Positions 1-4,206 of a stretch of 5,473 bases of DNA are shown here, one piece after another. Position 1 is the first letter of the stretch; the number at the start of each line of letters is the position of its first letter. The DNA comes from Cellulomonas sp. (GTDB lineage: Bacteria > Actinomycetota > Actinomycetes > Actinomycetales > Cellulomonadaceae), in NCBI GenBank assembly GCA_031178805.1, contig JAPSIJ010000184.1:1-5473 (forward strand), in the 5' to 3' direction. Under the pieces are notes generated by a model that saw only the letters and a list, made by a program, of their open reading frames with translations, searched no databases and was not told the DNA's origin. Position numbers and translations under genes: made by a program.

Positions 1-13
1 CGGGCCGCCCGCG

Positions 14-1339
14 TCAGACGGTGAGCGTCACGGTGGGCAGCGCGGCCTCGTCCGCCGACAGCCGCCGGGCCCCGCGGGGCAGCTCGTCCCGGGACGCCGC
101 GTGCCGGGCCGTCGCCGCGACGACGCCCTCGGGGCCGGTCCAGCCGGGCTGCACGGCGCCGTCGACCACCAGCGGCACGACGAGGGCCCGCAGGTCGGGC
201 TCGGCGGGGGTCCACGCCGCGACCGCGGCGTCGTCGCCGGCCACGACGACCTCGGCCACCGCGCGCCCGTCCTCGTCCAGCCGCCGCGCGGCGGACTTGC
301 GGCCGCCCACGGACGTCTTGGCGGCGGACGCCTTGGCCACCGGCGCGAGCCGGCCGTCGGCGCCCTCGCGGGCCACGAGCTTGTAGACCATGCCGCAGGT
401 CGGGGCCCCGGAGCCGGTGACCACGGAGGTGCCGACGCCGTAGGTGTCCACGGGCGCCACGGCGAGCGCGGCGATCGCGTACTCGTCCAGGTCGGAGGTG
501 ACGACGATCTGCGTGTCCCGGGCGCCGAGCCCGTCGAGCTGCGCCCGCACCTCCTGGGCGAGCACGCCGAGGTCGCCCGAGTCGAGCCGGACGGCGCCCA
601 GGCCGGTCCCGGCCGCGGCCACGGCCCGCTCGACACCGCGCCGGACGTCGTAGGTGTCGACCAGCAGGGTGGTCCCGGCGCCGGCCGAGGCGACCTGGGC
701 GCGGAAGGCGGCCTCCTCGTCGTCGTGCAGCAGCGTGAACGCGTGCGCGGCGGTCCCGATGGTCGGCAGCCCGTAGCGGCGCCCGGCCTCGAGGTTCGAC
801 GTGCCGGCGAACCCGGCGACCGCGGCGGCGCGGGCGGCGGCGACGGCGGCCTGCTCGTGGGCGCGGCGCGCGCCCATCTCGAGCACCGGCCGGCCGATGG
901 CGGCCGAGGTCATCCGGGACGCGGCCGAGGCGATGGCGGAGTCGTAGTTGAGCACCGAGAGCACCAGCGTCTCCAGCAGCACCGCCTCCGCGAACGTGCC
1001 CTCGACGGTCAGCACGGGGGAGTGCGGGAAGAACATCTCGCCCTCGGCGTAGCCGCGCACCGAGCCGGTGAACCGGTAGTCCGCCAGGTAGGCGAGCGTG
1101 GCGTCGTCGACGACGCCCTCCCGGGCGAGCCAGTCCAGCTCCTCCGGGCCGAACCGGAAGTCGGCCAGCGCCTCCAGCACCCGGCCCGTGCCCGCCAGGA
1201 CGCCGTACCGGCGCCCGTGCGGCAGGCGCCGGGTGAACACCTCGAACACGCAGCGGCGGTCCGCGGTGCCGTCGGCCAGCGCGGCCTGCAGCATGGTGAG
1301 CTCGTAGCGGTCGGTCAGCAGCGCGGTGCTCGAGGTCAT
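14..1339 (-). CDS. pncB: Nicotinate phosphoribosyltransferase
   Basis: A 441-aa enzyme that joins nicotinate to PRPP, giving nicotinate mononucleotide in the cytoplasmic Preiss-Handler (NAD salvage) pathway. The N-terminus LLTDRYELTMLQA (residues 7-19) is typical of the family. Also visible are EMGARRAHE (154-162), GTAAH with the candidate phosphorylatable His199, RLDSGDL (251-257) and GVGTS (301-305), in the expected order; length is normal for the family. I chose the ATG at 1339 because it lies 6 nt after a TANNNT hexamer; an in-frame GTG at 1345-1343 would add only two residues. The reading frame stays open far upstream, into clpS and DUF2017 on the other strand, but that part lacks family similarity and is a high-GC artefact. 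It is divergent from clpS, as pncB1 (Rv1330c) is in Mycobacterium tuberculosis. Identification is very secure; only the exact start is open. Confidence 0.97.
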   Translation of the reverse strand: MTSSTALLTDRYELTMLQAALADGTADRRCVFEVFTRRLPHGRRYGVLAGTGRVLEALADFRFGPEELDWLAREGVVDDATLAYLADYRFTGSVRGYAEGEMFFPHSPVLTVEGTFAEAVLLETLVLSVLNYDSAIASAASRMTSAAIGRPVLEMGARRAHEQAAVAAARAAAVAGFAGTSNLEAGRRYGLPTIGTAAHAFTLLHDDEEAAFRAQVASAGAGTTLLVDTYDVRRGVERAVAAAGTGLGAVRLDSGDLGVLAQEVRAQLDGLGARDTQIVVTSDLDEYAIAALAVAPVDTYGVGTSVVTGSGAPTCGMVYKLVAREGADGRLAPVAKASAAKTSVGGRKSAARRLDEDGRAVAEVVVAGDDAAVAAWTPAEPDLRALVVPLVVDGAVQPGWTGPEGVVAATARHAASRDELPRGARRLSADEAALPTVTLTV

Positions 1340-1345
1340 GGCCAC

Positions 1346-1351
1346 ACGGTA
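1346..1351 (-). promoter_or_regulatory. Putative -10 element of pncB (leaderless)
   Basis: On the minus strand this reads TACCGT, matching TANNNT. Six bases (GTGGCC) separate it from the ATG at 1339, so transcription would begin at or next to the start codon. With a 17-bp spacer the -35 position (1369-1374) reads GCGACC, sharing GAC with TTGACA. No Shine-Dalgarno is evident. The position fit and the AT content within a GC-rich spacer are seen; promoter activity is inferred. Confidence 0.5.
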
Positions 1352-1362
1352 TGCGGGCGGGC

Positions 1363-1383
1363 GGGCCCGGTCGCGCCGGGCCC
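1363..1383. repeat. Perfect 8-bp inverted repeat between divergent promoters
   Basis: GGGCCCGG (1363-1370) and CCGGGCCC (1376-1383) form a perfect inverted repeat around a 5-bp spacer (TCGCG). It lies between the two divergent -10 hexamers and covers the expected -35/spacer zone of both. If both mRNAs start at their start codons the repeat is in neither transcript, so a DNA operator is likelier than an RNA hairpin. The arms are pure G/C in a GC-rich genome and GGGCCC is itself palindromic, so chance is a real alternative. Confidence 0.35.
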
Positions 1384-1384
1384 C

Positions 1385-1390
1385 TACAGT
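1385..1390 (+). promoter_or_regulatory. Putative -10 element of clpS (leaderless)
   Basis: TACAGT matches TANNNT and is followed by six bases (GGATGG) and the GTG at 1397, the spacing expected if transcription starts at the initiation codon. No convincing -35 hexamer is seen 17-18 bp upstream, where the sequence is pure G/C and overlaps the inverted repeat. This site supports the GTG at 1397 as the start rather than the in-frame GTG at 1403. Confidence 0.55.
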
Positions 1391-1396
1391 GGATGG

Positions 1397-1684
1397 GTGT
1401 CCGTGGAGATCGCACCCGAGGAGACCACCCGGACGGACGGGTCCCTCGCCGACGCCTGGGTCACGGTGGTCTGGAACGACCCCGTGAACCTCATGTCGTA
1501 CGTCACCTACGTGTTCCGCTCGTACTTCGGCTACCCGCAGGCGAAGGCCGAGAAGCTGATGCGCGAGGTGCACGAGCAGGGCCGGTCGGCGGTCTCGACC
1601 GGCAACCGGGAGCAGATGGAGGTGGACGTGCAGGCGATGCACTCGTTCGGCCTGTGGGCCACCCTGCAGCGGGGCGACGCGTAG
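1397..1684 (+). CDS. clpS: ATP-dependent Clp protease adaptor ClpS
   Basis: A 95-aa adaptor that recognises N-degron substrates (bulky N-terminal residues) and hands them to a Clp ATPase-protease, in actinobacteria most likely ClpC1 with ClpP1P2. After a short, probably flexible acidic N-terminus (residues 1-19) comes the ClpS core. VVWNDPVNLMSYV (24-36) holds Asn27-Asp28, which match the alpha-amino-binding pair of Escherichia coli ClpS, and Met33, at the gatekeeper methionine position. Next are the helix YVFRSYFGY (38-46), MREVHEQG with His59 at the conserved pocket histidine, and a C-terminal GLWATL. Pro29 replaces the second Asp of E. coli, as I recall for mycobacterial ClpS. The start is the GTG six bases after a -10-like hexamer. 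Its TAG stop is directly followed by the DUF2017 GTG, so the two are almost surely co-transcribed and coupled. Confidence 0.96.
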   Translation: MSVEIAPEETTRTDGSLADAWVTVVWNDPVNLMSYVTYVFRSYFGYPQAKAEKLMREVHEQGRSAVSTGNREQMEVDVQAMHSFGLWATLQRGDA

Positions 1685-2419
1685 GTGCGCGCCTTCCGAC
1701 GCGAGGGCGGCGCGCTGGTCGCCGAGGTCGACCCCGGCGAGCGCGAGGTGCTCGCCACCGTGGTCGCCGACGTCGCCGAGCTGCTCGGCGCGGGCCGGCT
1801 GGAGGAGCGCGCCGCCGGGTCCCACGACGGGGCGGCCGACGGCCGGTCCCCGGCGCTGCGGCTGCGGCTCGACCCGCTGCCCGCGCCCGACGACCCGGCC
1901 GTGCACCGGCTGCTGCCCGACGCGTCGCGGGACGACGCCGAGGTGTCCGCGGAGTTCCGCCGGCTCACCGAGGACGACCTGCGGCAGCAGAAGATCGACC
2001 GGCTGGCGGAGCTGCACGCGATGCTCACCGCCGAGGACGACGGCGCGGCGGGCGGCGGCACGGGGCGCCGCCGCGGCCGGCACGCCGCCGGGGCCACCGT
2101 GCGGGTGGCCGCCGACCGCGCCCCGGCGCTCGCGGCCACGCTGACCGACGTGCGGCTGGTGCTCGGCGACCGGCTGGGCGTCACCGACGAGGAGGCGAGC
2201 GAGCGGCTGGAGCGCGAGGTGCTGCGCGCCCGCCCGGCGGCCGACGACCACCAGGGGCAGGCGCGGCAGTACCTCGGCTCGGTGTTCCTGGCGCTCGGCT
2301 GGTGGCAGGAGACGCTGATGGCGTGCCTGCTCGCGGACCTGCCGGACGGCCCCGCGGACGGCGACCCGGACGCCCGGGGCGGCCGCGGCCCGGGCGGGGG
2401 ACTAGGCTCGGCCCCGTGA
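1685..2419 (+). CDS. DUF2017 family protein
   Basis: A 244-aa protein of unknown function, assigned to DUF2017 by position after clpS and by recognisable segments: DDPAVHRLLPDA (69-80), AEFRRLTEDDLRQQK (89-103), VRLVLGDRLGV (156-166) and a tryptophan-containing YLGSVFLALGWWQETL (196-211). The GTG start directly abuts the clpS TAG with no clear Shine-Dalgarno, implying translational coupling. It has no signal peptide or clear membrane segment and is rich in Ala, Asp, Glu and Arg. Two regions look like additions: a Gly/Arg/Ala-rich stretch at about 118-137 and a low-complexity Gly/Asp/Pro tail at about 219-244. The tail also contains the putative murI -10 element. The conserved clpS link suggests, without proof, a role near N-degron proteolysis. 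The family call is from memory of its motifs. Confidence 0.85.
   Translation: MRAFRREGGALVAEVDPGEREVLATVVADVAELLGAGRLEERAAGSHDGAADGRSPALRLRLDPLPAPDDPAVHRLLPDASRDDAEVSAEFRRLTEDDLRQQKIDRLAELHAMLTAEDDGAAGGGTGRRRGRHAAGATVRVAADRAPALAATLTDVRLVLGDRLGVTDEEASERLEREVLRARPAADDHQGQARQYLGSVFLALGWWQETLMACLLADLPDGPADGDPDARGGRGPGGGLGSAP
2403..2408 (+). promoter_or_regulatory. Putative internal -10 element of murI (leaderless)
   Basis: TAGGCT matches TANNNT and sits seven bases before the murI GTG, inside the last codons of the DUF2017 gene. It forces a CTA leucine codon (2402-2404), unusual at this GC content; I noticed no other in-frame CTA in the plus-strand genes. No clear -35 hexamer is seen. It could provide murI with its own leaderless transcript besides read-through from clpS. 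Confidence 0.45.
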
Positions 2420-3231
2420 ACGACGCTCCCATCGGGATCTTCGACTCCGGGGTGGGCGGGCTCACCAACGCGCGGGCGATCATCGACCAGCTGCCCCACG
2501 AGTCGGTGCTCTACATCGGCGACACCCTCAACACCCCCTACGGCCCCAAGCCGCTGGCCGCGGTGCGCGCGCACGCGCTGGAGGTGATGGACGACCTGGT
2601 CGACGCCGGCGTGAAGATGCTGGTGATCGCCTGCAACACCGCGTCCGCCGCCGTGCTGCGCGACGCCCGCGAGCGGTACACGCTGCGCCGCGGGCTGCCC
2701 GTGGTCGAGGTGATCCTGCCCGCCGCGCGCCGGGCCGTCTCCGCGACCCGCACCGGGCACATCGGCGTGATCGGCACCCGCGCCACGGTCGAGTCCCGCG
2801 CCTACGACGACGCCTTCGCGGTCGCGCCGGGCGTGCAGCTGACCACCCAGGCGTGCCCGCGGTTCGTGGAGTTCGTCGAGGCGGGCATCACCTCCGGCCC
2901 GGAGCTGCTGAGCGTCGCCGACGAGTACCTGCGCCCCGTCAAGGAGGCCGGCGTCGACACGCTGGTGCTCGGCTGCACGCACTACCCGCTGCTGACCGGC
3001 GTGATCTCGTACGTGATGGGCGAGGACGTCACCCTGGTGTCCAGCGCCGAGGAGACCGCCAAGGACGTGTACCGCACCCTGGTCGCGCACGACCTGGAGC
3101 GCGACCCGGCCGCGGGCCCGCCGTCGCACCGGTTCCTGGCCACGGGCGACCCGGAGCCGTTCGCGGCGCTGGCCCGCCGGTTCCTCGGCCCCGAGGTCCG
3201 GCACGTCGAGGGCGCCGCCGCCCTGCGCTGA
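2416..3231 (+). CDS. murI: Glutamate racemase
   Basis: A 271-aa cofactor-independent racemase converting L- to D-glutamate in the cytoplasm for peptidoglycan precursors. The N-terminal IFDSGVGGL (8-16) carries the catalytic-site Asp10 and Ser11. CNTASA (73-78) provides the first catalytic cysteine, Cys73, and GCTHYPLL (186-193) the second, Cys187, with His189. The substrate-site segment IGDTLNTPYG (34-43) is present too. Length is standard and nothing is truncated. The GTG start overlaps the DUF2017 stop as GTGA (2416-2419), pointing to coupled translation, while a TANNNT hexamer seven bases upstream suggests it may also be made from a leaderless mRNA. In mycobacteria several genes (mec, cysO, cysM, a rhomboid-like gene) separate DUF2017 from murI; here they adjoin. 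Identification is secure. Confidence 0.98.
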   Translation: MNDAPIGIFDSGVGGLTNARAIIDQLPHESVLYIGDTLNTPYGPKPLAAVRAHALEVMDDLVDAGVKMLVIACNTASAAVLRDARERYTLRRGLPVVEVILPAARRAVSATRTGHIGVIGTRATVESRAYDDAFAVAPGVQLTTQACPRFVEFVEAGITSGPELLSVADEYLRPVKEAGVDTLVLGCTHYPLLTGVISYVMGEDVTLVSSAEETAKDVYRTLVAHDLERDPAAGPPSHRFLATGDPEPFAALARRFLGPEVRHVEGAAALR

Positions 3232-3240
3232 GGCTCCCGG

Positions 3241-3290
3241 CCCCTTCGCCGGTCCCCGCCGGCCCCGCGCCCCCCGCCGCGCGCCCCCGT
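3241..3290 (+). promoter_or_regulatory. A-free C-rich tract after murI (possible Rho-dependent termination region)
   Basis: These 50 bases contain 33 C, 13 G, 4 T and no A, with C runs of four or more at 3241-3244, 3254-3257, 3263-3266, 3270-3275 and 3284-3288. An RNA this C-rich after a stop codon resembles a Rho loading region. A short CCGGC/GCCGG stem (3237-3241 with 3248-3252) lies at its start but has no T run, so it is not a classical intrinsic terminator. The complementary strand has G-quadruplex potential. Function is inferred from composition only. Confidence 0.3.
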
Positions 3291-3324
3291 GACGAGCGAC
3301 ACGTCCGCGGGCGTCCCGGACCGG

Positions 3325-3354
3325 CGGACGCGGGACGGCCCCGCACGGCATCAT
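3325..3354 (+). promoter_or_regulatory. Weak candidate promoter of the metallo-hydrolase gene
   Basis: CATCAT (3349-3354) agrees with TATAAT at four of six positions, and CGGACG (3325-3330), 18 bp upstream, shares GAC with TTGACA. This would leave a leader of about 35 nt containing the tandem decamer and the ribosome binding site. The match is weak; it is listed because the 165-bp spacer and separate Shine-Dalgarno suggest a dedicated promoter. Confidence 0.2.
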
Positions 3355-3363
3355 GGGCCAGCG

Positions 3364-3383
3364 GGCCGACACAGGCCGACACA
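3364..3383 (+). repeat. Perfect tandem 10-bp repeat, two copies
   Basis: GGCCGACACA occurs twice in a row (3364-3373 and 3374-3383) with no mismatch, then GGGGAG. The second copy ends in the first base of the ribosome binding site, so the repeat is probably in the leader of the downstream gene. It may be simple slippage or a binding site; nothing in the sequence decides. Confidence 0.8.
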
Positions 3384-3389
3384 GGGGAG
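3383..3389 (+). promoter_or_regulatory. Ribosome binding site of the metallo-hydrolase gene
   Basis: AGGGGAG, strongly purine-rich and close to the Shine-Dalgarno consensus, ends seven bases before the ATG at 3397. It fixes that start and rules out the in-frame GTG at 3289. It contrasts with pncB, clpS and murI, which have no evident site. Confidence 0.8.
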
Positions 3390-3396
3390 TGAGTCG

Positions 3397-4197
3397 ATGA
3401 GGCTGGTCGTCGTGGGCAGTGCGGGCTCGTTCCCCGCCGCGGACGCGGCGGCGTCCTGCTACCTGGTCCAGGCCGAGGGCCCGGACGGGGCGGGCGGCAC
3501 GCGCACCTGGAACCTGCTGCTCGACCTGGGCAACGGCGCGCTCGGCCCCCTGCAGCGGCACCTGCCGCCGGCGTCGCTGGACGCGGTCGCGATCAGCCAC
3601 CTGCACGCCGACCACGTCGCCGACGTCGTGGTGCTCGGCGTGATGCTCCGCTACGACCCGCGCGGCCTGCGGCCCGAGCCGCTGCCGCTGTACGGGCCCG
3701 AGGGCGTCGGGGAGCGGCTGGCGCAGCTGTCCGGCCACGACCCGGCGACCGACACGGCCGACCACCTGGCGCTGGGCCACTGGCGGGCGGGCGAGCCGGT
3801 GCGGATCGGCCCGTTCACCGTCGAGCCCGTGCCGGTGGAGCACCCGGTGCCGGCGTTCGGGTTCCGGGTCACCGGCCCGTCGTCCGTGGACCCCGGCCGG
3901 ACGGTGACGTTGGCGTACACCGGCGACACCGACGAGTGCGCGGGCCTCGACACGCTCGCCCGGGACGCCGACCTGCTGCTGGCGGAGGCCGCCTACCTGG
4001 AGTCCATCCCGGCGCCGCGCGGCGTGCACCTCACCGGCCGGCGCGCCGGCCGGGCGGCGCAGCGGGGCGGCGCCCGGCGGCTGCTGCTCACGCACCTGGT
4101 GGCCTGGAACGACCCGGAGGCGAGCCGCGCGGAGGCCGCGGGGGAGTACGACGGCCCGCTGGACCTGGCCCGGCCCGGCATGGTCGTCGAGCTCTAG
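3397..4197 (+). CDS. Metallo-beta-lactamase-fold hydrolase (Rv1339-like, possible cyclic nucleotide phosphodiesterase)
   Basis: A 266-aa soluble hydrolase of the metallo-beta-lactamase superfamily. Metal ligands are seen as HLHADH (His68, His70, Asp72, His73), His149 in VEHPVPAFGFRV, Asp177 in YTGDTD, and a C-terminal histidine, His211 (HLTG) or His233 (LTHL), the set expected for a dinuclear site. The N-terminus MRLVVVGSAGSFP is a typical first strand and loop. The ATG follows a strong Shine-Dalgarno. Placement after murI matches mycobacterial Rv1339, which has been reported as an atypical cAMP phosphodiesterase; that activity is therefore plausible here but inferred by position and resemblance. 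RNase Z-like or other phosphodiester hydrolysis is the main alternative. It reads away from murI after a 165-bp spacer and converges on dcuA. The fold is very sure, the substrate is not. Confidence 0.92.
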   Translation: MRLVVVGSAGSFPAADAAASCYLVQAEGPDGAGGTRTWNLLLDLGNGALGPLQRHLPPASLDAVAISHLHADHVADVVVLGVMLRYDPRGLRPEPLPLYGPEGVGERLAQLSGHDPATDTADHLALGHWRAGEPVRIGPFTVEPVPVEHPVPAFGFRVTGPSSVDPGRTVTLAYTGDTDECAGLDTLARDADLLLAEAAYLESIPAPRGVHLTGRRAGRAAQRGGARRLLLTHLVAWNDPEASRAEAAGEYDGPLDLARPGMVVEL

Positions 4198-4206
4198 CCC
4201 GGCCGG

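Noticed and set aside
1..13. Possible terminator after pncB
   Set aside because: Only 13 bases are visible; a short GC stem can be drawn but the rest of any structure is outside the window.
101..1397. Long plus-strand open frame through pncB running into clpS
   Set aside because: It is antisense to pncB, Gly/Arg/His-rich without family motifs, and only its last 95 codons (clpS) are real.
1340..2251. Upstream extension of the pncB frame over clpS and DUF2017
   Set aside because: The family's N-terminal motif begins at residue 7 from the ATG at 1339; the extension is low complexity and antisense to two genes.
1351..2415. Plus-strand frame, including an ATG at 1393, that stays open through clpS and DUF2017 into murI
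   Set aside because: It is an out-of-frame, Arg/Gly/Ala-rich reading with no recognisable domain before the murI start; stop codons are rare at this GC content.
3302..3330. CGTCCGC/GCGGACG inverted repeat with a 15-base loop
   Set aside because: A 7-bp GC-rich stem with a long loop is expected often in this composition, has no T run, and its position fits no clear role.
3289..3396. N-terminal extension of the metallo-hydrolase from a GTG at 3289
   Set aside because: The 36 extra residues are polar and low complexity, the family begins at MRLVVVGSAG, and a strong Shine-Dalgarno precedes the ATG at 3397.
1531..4095. An 854-codon minus-strand open frame antisense to clpS, DUF2017, murI and the hydrolase
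   Set aside because: Composition is typical of a shadow frame (Ser/Arg/Gly/Val-rich), with no motifs, while strong family motifs lie on the other strand throughout.
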